Source: Malania oleifera (Eukaryota; Streptophyta; Magnoliopsida; Santalales; Ximeniaceae). From it: a DNA stretch of 64,000 nt. Positions 36,321-49,100 of this stretch are shown piece after piece (positions within the stretch are counted from its first letter, which is position 1; each line of letters opens with the position of its first letter). Location of the stretch: the NCBI RefSeq assembly GCF_029873635.1, contig NC_080417.1:25430182-25494181 (forward strand). Reading direction: 5' to 3'. Made by a program: the position numbers and the translations under genes. The notes beneath the pieces are model-generated. The model saw only the letters and a list, made by a program, of their open reading frames with translations, did not search any database and was not told the origin of the DNA.

Positions 36321-36925
36321 AAATTTTGCATTTTGTTTTGAAATTTGAATTTTGGTTGGATTTTTTAGGAGTTAATTAAGAACCATATGATTCAAATTGA
36401 ATAATTCATAGTTAATTAGGTACCGTTCATAGAATGGGTACATAGGAGGTGCTAATATCTTTCCCTCACGTAATTGTACTCTCGATCCCAACTTTAGTAA
36501 AAGCATACCAAGTCTGCAAGATTCTTGGCCTTAAGATTAGTATAGAGACCAATCAATGGATAGTAAATATGTGAATTAACCGTACTTAGGAAAATAAAAG
36601 GTTAGTGGTAACTCCACTCGTACTGAATTTTGCATTTTCTTTTGAAATTTCAATGTTTGTTGGATTGTTTAGGAGTTAATTAAGGAGCATATGATTCAAA
36701 TTGAATAATTCATAGTTAATTAGTTACCGTTCATAGAACGGGTGCATAGAGGGTGCTAATACCATCTCCTCACATAATTGTACTCTCGATCCCATCTTTA
36801 ATAAAAGTAGACCAAGACTACTGGTTCCTTGGCCTTAGAATTAGTATAGAAACCAGTCAATGGTTAGTAATTAGGTAAATTAACTCCACTTATAAAAATA
36901 GCAAGTTAGTGGTGACTACATCGAA
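36321..36925. repeat. ~303-bp tandem duplication
   Basis: Two units start near 36321 and 36624 with AATTTTGCATTTT and share TTCAAATTGAATAATTCATAG and AGGTGCTAATA-like phrases. Identity is roughly 85-90% by eye. It lies in the old gypsy-like segment (36218-36950) between LTR E and the LINE. Confidence 0.85.
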
Positions 36926-37049
36926 CCATTGTTATTATCACCTCTCGCTATTGTGGACACATTCTCTGAGACATTGTGACAATATCAATGAGATACTATT
37001 CTTAAAAAGCTATATTAAAATAACTCAAGAAATTAAGCTTGATTTTCAT

Positions 37050-39545
37050 TTTCATGGTTCAAATATTTCTTCTTAATTTTTCACACAATCTACAAGAGGC
37101 TTGCGGCAAGAGGATCCCCTCTCTCCTTATTTATTCATCATAATGGAGGAGGTTTTGACAAGGTTGCTTAGGAAAAACTAAGAGACTGGTCAGATTGGTC
37201 AATTTAATTATCTGATTGGAGCCCCATTGGTTTTGCATTTGTTATATGCGGATGATATTCTTATTTTTATGAATGGTGGGAAGAGGTCTATTAGAAATTT
37301 AGTTTATGCTCTGAAAATGTATAAGAAGTGGTTGAGTCAAAAAATCAATAAAACAAAGTCAGCGTTATTCCTTTCAAAATACATCACTCATGCTCGGAAG
37401 CGTGGTTTATTGAGAATCACAGGTTTCATGGAAGGTAAATTCCTAGTTCATATTTGGGTGCGCTTTTAGTGTCTGGAAAATTGTCTTCCAGGACATTAGA
37501 GCCTCTTGTGGAGAAGATTCGAAAGAAAATTGTAGGGTGGAAATCTAAGTTGCTCTTGTAAGGTGGAAGATTGATTTTATTAAGACATGTGTTGTCTAGC
37601 ATGCCTATTCATTTGATGTCTATTATTAAGGTTTCACTGGTCACATATTCTTACATTAACTCTCTTCTTTCTAATTTTTTATGGGGAGAAGTGAAAGATA
37701 AAAGAAAGATTCATTGGCGCTCTTGGGAGAAAATTTGTAAACCTACCTCGGAAGGGGGTCTAGGCCTAAGAGATCTTAAGGAAGTTCAGAAATCTCTTCT
37801 CATGAAATTTGCCTTCAAATTGCTCACCTCTAACAATTTGTGGGTAGGTTTTTTCATGGCTAAATATTACAGAAATGATCATTTATTAATAAGGAAGGGG
37901 AAACCAAATAACTCTCGGTTCTGGAAATCAATTATGGCTACCATTCCAGAAGTTAAAGATAATGTTAAAATTTTGGTGAGAGGTGGGAACTCTTCTTTAT
38001 GGTTCGACAAGTGGCTGTCATCATGTCTGTTATCTGTGAGCGCTAAGGATATTTTGATCAAGAAACTGTGTATTAAGGATTTCTGGTTAAATAATAATTA
38101 GAATTCTGATTTAGTACTGGAATTGGTTGGTGCCAATAAAACAAGGGAAATTTTGCACCAAGTGCCGGCGGGTAAAAGTGGGCAAGATATTTATGTCTGG
38201 AAGCCTACCCTTGATGGTAATTTCTCTACAAAAATGGCTTGAAAGGCAGTGAGGAGAAGAAGTGATAATTTTATGTGGAATGACTAGTTTTGACATTCTT
38301 TATTGCCAAAAAAAATCTCAATGTGTTTATGGAGAGCCTAGTTTAGATGTTTTGATGTAGATGATAGAATTCAGGCCAAAGGAATATCGATGGCTTCGGC
38401 TTCTGATTGCTGCGTTCAAAGAAGTCAGGAAAACATAAATCATATTCTTTCTTTAGGTGAGGTGGCTTCAAAGGTTTGGCGTCAGGCTAGTGTGACGTTG
38501 ATCCCTTCCTTGGATAAACAAAATGGCAAATTGGTTCCACTGTGCTAAAAAATCATCTATTAAAGGTAGTTTAATCGGGCTAATTCTGTGTTTGATTACG
38601 TGGTGTCTCTGGAATCGAAAATGTAAAGCGAGAATGGAAGGAGTTTATCAAAATATAGATCAAATGTAGTGAAATGTTCGATTCTGGGTTAGTTTTATTG
38701 TTGAGAGCAACAATTCTTTTCAAAAAATTGAAGAAGTCGAATGTTAAGATTTTGAATGAGTTTCAAATTAAGCATCAGAAAGTTTGCGACTGACCTGGAA
38801 AAATTATTTCGTGGATTAAACCTCTAGTAGGGTAGATAAAACTTAATTATGATGAGAGTTTTATGGGCAATCCGGGTACTTTAGGAGATGGAGGAATTAT
38901 TCGGGATTGCCATTGCATGTTAAAAGTAGCTTTTTCAAGTTATTTTGGCAATGGTACAAATAATAGTGTAGAATTAAAAGCAATCAGAGAAGAAATTTGT
39001 TTGTGCAAACGTTTGCATTATTTTAATGTGATCATTGAAAGTGACTCGCGAATTGTAGTTGATTGGTTTCGGAAAGGTAGATGTACTTTGTGGTATCTTT
39101 GAGAATTTTGGGAAGAACTTGTGATGGAGTTAGAATGAGTGAACGTCATGATGATGCATCAATATAAGGAAGGCAACAGTGTAGCTGAGTTTCTTACTAA
39201 AGAAGGACAAATGGGAAACAATGTAATCTACGAAGAACAACACCTTCTACCACATTATCTGAAAGGTATTCTTTGGATGGATATGTGAGGTCTCATTTCC
39301 GTTCGTCGTTAGTTCAACTCTAAAGTTTTGTTTGGTGTATTTTGTTTTGATTTTGGTTGTATTTATATTTTTATCTTCTTTATTAGTTATGTTTAGTTTT
39401 GTTGTCCTAATTTGGTTGGTTGCTGGTGTTGGTTTGTTTTTTTTTTGGAAGGTTTTTCTGTACTCTTCTTTTTGTTTTATCTTGTAACCACGGTATTCCT
39501 TCGCCAAAAGTGAAGGTATATTAATAAATAAATGGAACTGCCGCC
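37050..39545 (+). pseudogene. 5'-truncated LINE with RT tail, zf-RVT and RNase H
   Basis: From about 37090 it reads [20 protein letters not shown], then YADD at 37244-37255, the catalytic core of a non-LTR reverse transcriptase. The 37571-38101 frame holds LSNFLWGEVKDKRKIHW and GGLGLRDL, typical of plant L1-like elements. A decayed zinc-binding RVT part follows. At 38863-39102 a plant RNase H domain has GDGGIIRD, VELKAI and IIESDSRIVVDWF. The 3' end is T-rich, then A-rich near 39545. Stops and frameshifts are many, and the N-terminal endonuclease and most of RT are missing. Confidence 0.85.
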
Positions 39546-41181
39546 CTTTTTTAAAAAAATAAATAATTAAAATTAAATGAAATTAAATTTAAAAAAAACT
39601 CTATTATTTAAGAAATGAGTTATGATATTTTCTTAAATTTCAAGTAAAGCTTAAAGTAAACTCAGAGTTATTATCACTATATACTATAATTATTTTTCCT
39701 TTTTTCAAACACTATATGTATGGGAACTTTGTTTAACCAAGTTATTTTATTTTTATTTTTATTTTTTAACTAGAATTTTCCATTTATGTAGTTTTTGCCT
39801 ATCTTTCCAAAGTAATACTTTTATGGCTGTATAGCTTTCATATCATCTAGCTTTATTAGCCAAGTTTATAGATGTGTTTTACACATCCATATTATTTCTC
39901 CTCGAGTAATTTCATATTCTTTATTACTACATTAATTGTTTTATTTGGGTCTCGTTTTTAATTTTAAAAATATCATAAAAAATAAAGAAAAATATAAAGA
40001 AATTCACATTCATGTTTAGTTGTCATAGGAAGTGATAAAAAATTTTATATATATGCACACACACGTCTCATTTGTATTTTAAAAAATATCTTTAAAAATA
40101 AAGAAATATTTAAATAAATTCACGTTCATGTTTTGTTCTCATAGGAAGTGATAAAAAATAATACATACACACAGTGAATAAATGAAAATTTAGTTCTACA
40201 CATATTACCATTTGATTTTTGTTGATTCTTAAAATTTCACTTAATAGAATTTAATACATAGAGAAAATATAATGACAAAATATAAATGAATCCTTAACGT
40301 TTCTTTGTCTTCTTTTTCGTCAGACATAATTTGCATTTTTAAAAATATCCTGCTCCACATTTATTACCACTGTAGTTTACTCCCTCCATTACTACTGTAG
40401 TTTTTACCCCTTGATTACTACTGCAAAAATTGAGATGTATGATTTAATAAAAGTGTAGATGATGTGGTAATTCATGATACAGTTGCGTAAGCCCGTGTGC
40501 TAAACTTGCGCAGAGCCGCAAGCCAACGCTGCTATATTTTATTAGATGAAGGCAAATAAGTCCTTAGTCCGGGTGATGAAAATTCCTACAACTTAATATA
40601 CATTATTAATCTACAACCTAACAACTTAAATTTTTAACTAAAATGATAATTTAACATCGCACCAAAATCATAATTATCAGAAAGGGTCCTCAATTTTAGG
40701 CTTCACGTCCGCATTTATTCTCAAAAAAAATTATGATGTTCCTACTGTTTGCTCATATTTTTACATTGGGGCGGACACAACCTACTAAAGCTTCTAGCTA
40801 AAAATGGTAATCTAACAATTACAATGCATCGGCAAATCATCAAAGAATGGATTTGCAGTTGCAGAAATCATAAAACTCTCAAAAATTCAAATATTAAAAT
40901 TTATTAAACTGTCCTAATCATTTAAACTTCAACATATAAATATTAATCTAACTGCAACTGCATAGGTGGCAAAACCACTACAAGGTCGTTGCCTAAGAAA
41001 CCTCTCTAGCAGAAAGCATGCATCCTACAGCAAAGTCAATCACGCAATCCTACCCGCTGTTCAGTGATTGCTCTTCATATTTGGATACATAGTAACTGTA
41101 GTCAAATGATAAGATCTAACCACCACAAAGACCTCCATTTCGTATCGGGCATCCAAGCATGGATCCCAGAATCTGAAACTT
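39546..41181. other. AT-rich intergenic DNA and NASP 3' flank
   Basis: No gene is seen. A diverged direct repeat, about 118 bp apart, lies at 39965-40170 (shared CATAGGAAGTGATAAAAAA). The stretch nearest the gene (about 40880-41181) is probably 3' UTR: minus-strand AATAAA lies at 40900-40905, about 280 bp after the stop codon. Confidence 0.5.
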
Positions 41182-41505
41182 TCAAGAAGCATTGCCATCA
41201 CCTTTGTCCAGGGATGGGTTCGGCGCAGGTTTCTTAACTGGGACAGGGTCTGTCATGCCAGGATTCACTCGCTTTACTCCTCGTCCCACCACACCAAGAT
41301 GAGTGACTCCAGCAGCTCCGTTTGTGCGTGCCGTAGAAACAGTTGGAGAATCAAAACTTCCATTGCTGGTAGCAGTACCCAACTGTGAAGAAGTCATTAT
41401 GGCGGAAGCACCCTTCTCACTGCACTTTGCCTTGGCCGACACAATGCCAAGGATTTCAGAAAGAATTGATGTCGGGTTCAAAACCAGCTGCTGCAGATCT
41501 TCAAG
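41182..41505 (-). CDS. NASP: NASP exon 6 and stop
   Basis: 324 nt including the stop. Acceptor CTGCAG|CTTGAAG. It encodes LEDLQQLVLNPTSILSEILG and a flexible tail with basic clusters, ending GDGNAS. Confidence 0.92.
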   Translation of the reverse strand, partial: LEDLQQLVLNPTSILSEILGIVSAKAKCSEKGASAIMTSSQLGTATSNGSFDSPTVSTARTNGAAGVTHLGVVGRGVKRVNPGMTDPVPVKKPAPNPSLDKGDGNAS

Positions 41506-42843
41506 CTGCAGATTGAACAATGCATGACAAATTCAGGATATTTCAAACAAGGTCTCTCTTAACATGTGGTGGAAAAAGGATTTTGCACTCACCTTCTTTT
41601 CCAGTTCACTGGTTAGGCCTGTAAGCGTTTCTATCTCCGTTTGTTTATCTGAAACAGAACTCATTGACTGTGAACCACTAGAGGATTGGGGGCCCACATC
41701 TAATTTGGCACCAGCTGATGTCGCCTCTAACCCTGAGGGACTCTCTATTTCATTTGTAAGACGTTGCACCCGGGACTTGCAAATTGATATGGCCCTTTGG
41801 CAATAAGGAATGGCTTCTTCAGCCTTGGAGCCAATCTCCAAGCACAAGCATATCCTGAAGTTCCTAAATTCTCCAGTTAAGGTCAGAATTAAGCAGAAAA
41901 ATTAAGGGTAAATGACTGATTTTTCCTGAAAATTTTAAAATGCTAAGGACTTTTCCTAAGATCTCAAAAATTCCACTGACCTACCCTGATGTTTTCCAAA
42001 AAGATATAAACCTCTCTTATATTTAGCAAAGACAATTTTTTGAAGGGTTTTAAGTGTCTAAAAATCAAATGTCAGTGAAGGCCAGCAGGGTTTTTGAAAC
42101 CTCATGAGAGGTCTGATTTTTTAAACTTCAAGAGAGGTTTTTGTATTTTTGTCAAACCGTGAGATCAGTATCCTTTGCCCAAAAATTAAAGCAACTAAAG
42201 AAGAATAATATTCAAAATAAAACAGTATTCAAGGATCAAGTATCCCTGCTGCTCATTAATAATGAAGTGTCATGCATTCCCAGTTATCTCTTGAACCACT
42301 GCTTAAAATTTAGGAGTATATTTACGGTTAAAAAGGATACAGTTCAGCAATATATCGGCTGTCTGGTTCCACCAGGCGCTCCAAAATGGATAGTGCTTTC
42401 AGGTAGTCACTGAGAGAAGTTTCAACATCCTCTGCATCAAGCAAAATGAAGGCAGGCCATCATGTTTGAAGCATATTCACCTAAATCCAAAAAGAACTGC
42501 AGACGGAGTCACTGATGCATGGAAAAAGTCCCACTCAACTAACCTCTTTCTAAAGCAACCTCTGCTAAAGCTGACAATATGTCCACTTTCTTCATTGTGT
42601 CGCCACAGCACTTTTCAACAATTGCCCTTGCAACATCGAGCATTTTCCATGCCAAGTCTAGGTCAGACTCATCTTCATCTGCTTCAGCCAGGTCGTCAAC
42701 ATCACTTTCCTCATCATCTTCTTCCTGATCTTTCCCACTAGAAACTTTAAACTCCAAAAAAAGAAAACAAAATAACTCGTAAGGAACTAACATTTCATTC
42801 TAAAGGAAAAATTAGAAATTAAAGAAACTAGAAACTTTTAAAA

Positions 42844-42884
<41 letters not shown>

Positions 42885-43151
42885 GAAGAACAATAAAAAT
42901 AACACAATAACTTTTAAGAAATTAAAGAACAAAAAAAAGAGTCATGATAAAATGCTATAAAAAAAAACGAAAAACAAAAAACATTATTACAGCGTCTTCT
43001 CCACCAGTTTTGGAGCCACAACCTTTGGCTTGCACCTTTCTAATGGATCTCAAACTCGCATCCCCTCAAACATCATCAATTCACTCTTTGCTAGTAACTT
43101 CTAAATATGGTAGCTACACATGCACAACTGCAGAGAAGTCAAAAGACAGGC

Positions 43152-43192
<41 letters not shown>

Positions 43193-46100
43193 TGTGCTTG
43201 ATTATTCATTTTCTCATGATATACTACTAAGCATGTTCTAATGTACAGGAAAATAGGTTGCTTTTCCCTCAGGAAACACAAGTCCTCATACATATACAAC
43301 AATAAATTGAATAATTTTTCTACAGAGCCGTTAGAAAACACAAATAAAATTCAAGCCCACTGCATAGTAACTTGCAAAAGGATGAATTACAGATGAGAGA
43401 GATCTATCTAGATTGTTTAAGACAATTACTTTCTTGGGACTTTTAACTTTCAAAGGAACCTAAATGACAATGAGGCAGCTGTTCTTTCTTTGTGCTAGCT
43501 TGTTGGATTCTTTTCATCCTTATTCTAGAAGGGATCCTAGGGTATGGAGTTTGGAAAGCTCCAGAGTATTTTCTCACAAATCTTTGAAGTCAACCCATTC
43601 TTCTATCCATTTTCCTACCATCAATCATATATGGAGAGAGTTCTTTTGAAGGTTAAGGCCTTAGTTTGGTTAGCTCTTGTTAATAGAGTTAGAACCATCA
43701 ATTTGTTGCAAATAGAGGCTCTATAGGATTTCATCTCCTGTATGTACATAATGTGTTTGGGTAGTAGAGAGGTGCATTCCCATCTCCTCTTGCATTGTCC
43801 TGTGACTTGGAGTCTTTTCTTTTTAACCTCTTTCACAGGTTTTGGCAAGCGAAATGTTCATGGCAAGTTATAGAGCTGTGTGGTATTTGAAGGGTTTTCA
43901 CGCATTTGGTTAGACAGGAGTGCTCATATCTTAAATGGTTGATCAATGCTTCTACAGCGGCTCAAGGAGAGATTTTTTTTCTTGCATATCTGTCTTTATG
44001 GCCGGTTGTTTTAGAGGACTAGGTTTTTTTAACTTCCAATGGAACTAAGGGAATAGATGATTATTTAAGGCTCTTTATTTTTTTTCCTTTTTTTTCTCTT
44101 TTTTTTTTTTTTTTAATGTTTTCTCCTTAGAGGATACCTTGGCCTCTTTGTAATTCTCTTCTATTCTCAAATTATTTTGCTTTTCCTATTATCTATATGC
44201 GCACACACCGCACATACAGAACAATGGCATGATCAAGAAAGCTAAAAATTGCATTTACTTGTCACACATGAACTAGATACGATGATATAAAGAAACTATC
44301 AAGCTAGCAATTTAAAAGAAATTCAGGATATTTACAATAGAAAATATAGACTTGCACACACATGGGCATTAAGTTTGCTGAAATTGCGCACGTAGAACTA
44401 GAAACCTAGAGAACCAAAAATTGAAAAAAAAAAAAATGTGGAAAAACACCAACAAAAAAAGATTAATTATTTAACTAGGCTCTGGTAACAAAAGGCATAG
44501 CTTATTTGTTCTTTTAGCATTTGCTTTTCGGTTTTCAAAAATTGAGAGAGAGAGAGAGAGAAAGAGAGAGGAAAATGAGAAGGAAAAGACAAAGACACAA
44601 GAAAAATTAAATTGTAACCAACCAAACTAGAACCTGGGCTCATGAGCTTTTTTCTTTAATAAAGAAGAAGCCAATATTATTAAACCTGAAAACCGGAGTA
44701 CATGATTTAATGGATAACTGAACAAGGAGTCCTCTCCAACCAAGTAGAAAAACTGAAGAAAAACTACAATCAGAGAGTAATGTATAGAAATAGGGGAAAA
44801 AATAAAAAATAAAAACACCATAAAAAAGCCATTCCAAGTGCGCAGCCTTCTAATCTCTGACGAGACTGGACAGTGGAAGACCCCTGAAGAAACCCAAGGG
44901 ATGCACCTATAAAGAAACCAGGAAAGACGTCCTATCCAAAGAGTGCACTAAGGAGCTGTTTCAGCATGTATATTGAAGGATGTGTCGGTCCATGGATTCC
45001 TTTGGTTTGATATCATTTGACAGAGAATCATGAGATTTATATATCATTTTCCCAAAAAAAGATTCACCACTTATAATGAACAGGGACAGACTTAGGATGG
45101 GGCATCCCGCCATCCCACCCAAAAAAAATATGGCTCTAATAAATTTTAGTGAATAAATACGACTTATTATTATCTTATGACTTCTTATTATCTTTGCCCC
45201 CACTGATCCACCACTCTAGGGTTGAAAAAGCATGGGTCAATATGACATCTTAAAAAATTTGTCCAACTCTAAACTATAGAAAGTTGTCTTCCCAAGTCTA
45301 CCAATTTCCCTCACTGTGTCTCAAACTTTTGCCCTTGTTCCCCATCTATGTTTCATGATTTTGCCTAAATATACAACCTCAGCAACCTCTCTCACAACTT
45401 CACCATAAATTTGAATCCTTCTATGAGCACATGTAGTGGCTTCAGTAGCTTATCCGGGGTACCTCCTGCAGTGAAGGAGGCAAAGCACCAGTGGTAGCAT
45501 CAGTACCGACATAGCCTCTCTTTTTTTTTCCTTTTTTTTTTTTTACATTAAGGCTAGTCAACAAATAAATGATGAGGGAGGCAAAAAAGAGGTTCAAATA
45601 GAAAGTGGATGGATAACGGGAACAAGTCAAAGGCTTAGTTGGACTGTCATTTCACGTTTTCTTTTCTTTTCTTTTTTGGGTCTGTCTGAAATGATATTAG
45701 TTCATTAATGGTGTTGGACAAGTTTTATTATGTTATGACAAATTTATTTTTATGCATAAAAAATGATAAATTTTTGTTCTTTAGTTTTCCATCACAAAAA
45801 GGAATCTCTAAATAAACCACGAACATAGATACTAACCATCATCTGCAGCCCCTTCCTGATGACTTGACTTTCCATCTTGTTCAGCATTACTTGAAGCAGA
45901 AGCCGTTGAAGACTCACAGTTTACAACACTTTTGACAGATCCATCTTTATCAGAATCCTGTTGAGATTCGCCGTCCTTCTTCGGCACGGTACCAAGTGGA
46001 TCAGCCTCCTCTTGAGCTTTGTTCAGTAGTGCAGATCCGTATTTGTAGTATGCATCAACACACTCAAAAGCAAGTTCACCAAAATGTGCAACTCTGTTCA

Positions 46101-49100
46101 GATAAAAAGAAAGTTAAATGGAATATTACTATCAGAAAATCCAGAAACACAAACAAGAGGCAAAAGGATCCCAAACGGATCAAATACAATTAGTTCCAAA
46201 ACTGTTTCTAAATTTAAATTATATTTTTCTCACTGTTATACATGAGTTTAAAAATTGTGCACCGGATATAACAGAGCAGAACTATAAAAAGAAAATAGCA
46301 TAAATGCATATGCAAGAATGCATGCATGCCATCAGACAGCTAAATTGAGGCATTTTTTATTACAGAATATCCCTCTTTAGTATTCATAGTTATATTTTCC
46401 CCTAATCAGTGAGAAGCCTCACTCTAAATTTGATACATGGAGTATCTTAAATTCCAAGCACTGTTGTAGCATTGCTTTATCACTATGTTTGGGAAGAGGC
46501 AAAAGCATGGAAAAGAAAGGAAATAGAGTGAAGAGTCTAAAAACCATCATTTTGAATGATGATCCCAACTGTATCAATAAGATTTGTGCCAAAACTAGTG
46601 CGATATTTCCACTAATTTATTCTCCCAGTTATACATGAGTTCAACAACTGTGCATCAGTTCTAACAGAGCAGAATCATAAAAGGAAAATAGCACGAGTCC
46701 ATGCCATCAGATCGTGAAACTGAGGCATGTTTGATTATAGAAAACCTCTGTTTAAAGTTTGTTTTTTCCCCTAATCAGAAAAAGTCTCTGTCTAAATATG
46801 ATATATGGATTATGTTCAATTCCAACTGTTGCATTGCAACACACTCTTAACACTATGTTTGAGAGGAGGGGAAGGTAGAATCATCATCTTGAATGATGGT
46901 CCCAACTGGAACAAATAAGATTATTGCCAAAAAAATGCTTCCATATTTGCACTAATTTCTTCTATCTGTTGTGCATGAGTTTAAAAATTGTGCAATGATA
47001 TAGCAGAGCAGAATTATAAAAGGTAAAAAGCAAAAGTGCATATGCAAGAATGAATGCACGCCATCAAATGGCAAAATTGAGGCATGTTTGATTACAATAT
47101 GTCTGTTCATAGTTATTTTTCCCCCTAATTAGCAAGAACCCTCTCTCCAAATTTGATATATGGATTACATTAAATACCAAGTACTACTGTAACACGACTC
47201 TAACACTATGTTTGGGAGGAGGAGAAAGCAGGGGAAAGGAAGGAAATAGGCTGAAAGATTTAAAAACCACCAGTTGGGGGTTCAGTTTTTAAAGGAAAAG
47301 GGCATTTTAGGGGTTCACTTCATAGCAAAACTCCCAAACTCCAGCCCCTTCAACACTCAAATTGGGGAATTGGAAGAGAACAAGAAATTCAATGGTTGGG
47401 AGGAAGAGAAAGCAGGAGAAAAGGAAGAAAATAGACTGAGAGATCTAGAAACATTCACTTGGGGGTTTGCATTTTAAAAGGGAAAGGGCATTGTAGGCTT
47501 CCAGTTCAATGCAAAACTCCAAAATTACAGTCCCTCCAACACTCCAATTGGGGAATTGGAAAAGAACTAGAAGCTCTCTTCATACCATCACTCATCATTC
47601 ATCAATGAGAGATTCCATGTCACTGCTTCTGGAGGCAAGAGACTAGCAGTTGGTTCAACCTTTTTTCATCTTCTTTATTTTCCAAATTTCTTCTCCCATC
47701 CCTCAAATCTGCAGTTAGGTCAAGTTGTTCAGTACTCAACTCAGGCCAAACATTCAAATCAGGCATCTAAGAACAGAAGCCCCTCTTCTTAGATCTACCT
47801 ACCTCTCCCCATGTTATCTTATCCATTCATTGAGACAAAACAGGTGCCTCATGTTGACAGCACAAAAATTCTATGGACCTTGGAAACAACAAACAATAAG
47901 CCGCCCCTTCCTCCTCTTTGATCTCTTAATCTCTCAGTTCCACCTGGTGAATGCTGCCAGGTGCATTAAGGCTGTAATCATGCTCATTACATTTACACGC
48001 AGCTGGGTTGACACATGGGCAGGGATGATTTGAAAGCCAGAAACAACAGCAACAAAAAGCCTTCCTTTGATCTGGCTGCTAAAGTTGGTGAAAATGGAAG
48101 AGGCTGGATATGGCTAGCAATGGCTTGGATATTGACTGAAATTGAGACTGGCGAGAAAGTAGAATGATAGCCAGTTGTCATTTATTAACTCTACGAGGTA
48201 CATAACTTTGAATGTCTTGAGCAAATTTTGCCAGTATCACCCAATTCAACAATTAAAATTTACCATCCTTCCCCATTAAAACTTTTCAAAACATCTAAAC
48301 AAGGGAAGGAAACAACTCCACCATTTCCCTCCCTTCTCCTCCCATGCCCCTACTACAAAGAAGGTTTGATTTTTTCCTCTATAAAGTCCCAAACATACCA
48401 TAACAGAAGTATTTCTTATTGACGCAGCAAAACAATATGTAGAAAAGGCAAATGTTGGTAATTAGGAGTTGGGAATCGTTCAACAAATAAGGGAGTTTGT
48501 TTGCGTTCGAACGCAAGGGGAAAATTCAAGAGCTAGTTTTACTAGTTCTAGATAAGTACAAGGCAGGCCAAACATGCTATTGTATCCCACCGCTATCGTA
48601 AGTGACCTATCTCTCCCTCATTGTTTCTTTCCATGTTTTAAAAAGCTTCCAAAGATCAAACCCCTAACACACATGGTCAAAAACAAAAACATATCCCTTA
48701 CTTAGGTTTAGGGTTTTGTCCTCTCTTTCCATTTGATCTCTAAATAGCGCGGGGAAAAATGAACATGAATAGAGGACAAAACAAAACAACACAAATAACA
48801 AAGAACTTTCTTATCCCCAGACTCACAGTTTCCCCGCAATCAGTTGGGAAAAAAAAATATGGAGGAAAATAAGCAATAAATGGAACGAAAAAAAAAAAAA
48901 AACCTGATCTCTAGGGCACGGCTGAAGCACTCGGTGGCCTCATTGAAATCACTTTCCTTGACAGCCTCTGATCCTTTCTCCATCAATTCAGCCGCAAACG
49001 CCAAGGACTTGTCCCGGTCCCCACCAGAGGAAAAAGCAGAAGTTTCAACGGCATGGTTGCTATTGTTACCGGAAGACTCCGTGGTGCCTCCCTGAGCGTT

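Noticed and set aside
39247-39507. Minus-strand Lys/Thr-rich ORF
   Set aside because: It is the reverse of the T-rich 3' UTR of the LINE.
42466-42741. Plus-strand 91-codon ORF over NASP exon 3
   Set aside because: It is the antisense shadow of the exon; the minus-strand reading has splice sites and a family match.
43464-43848. Possible separate small gene within NASP intron 2
   Set aside because: The zinc-binding RVT motif shows a LINE fragment with stops.
44630-45640. Possible further retroposon pieces in NASP intron 2
   Set aside because: Some phrases look LINE-like in antisense, but no motif is firm enough to call.
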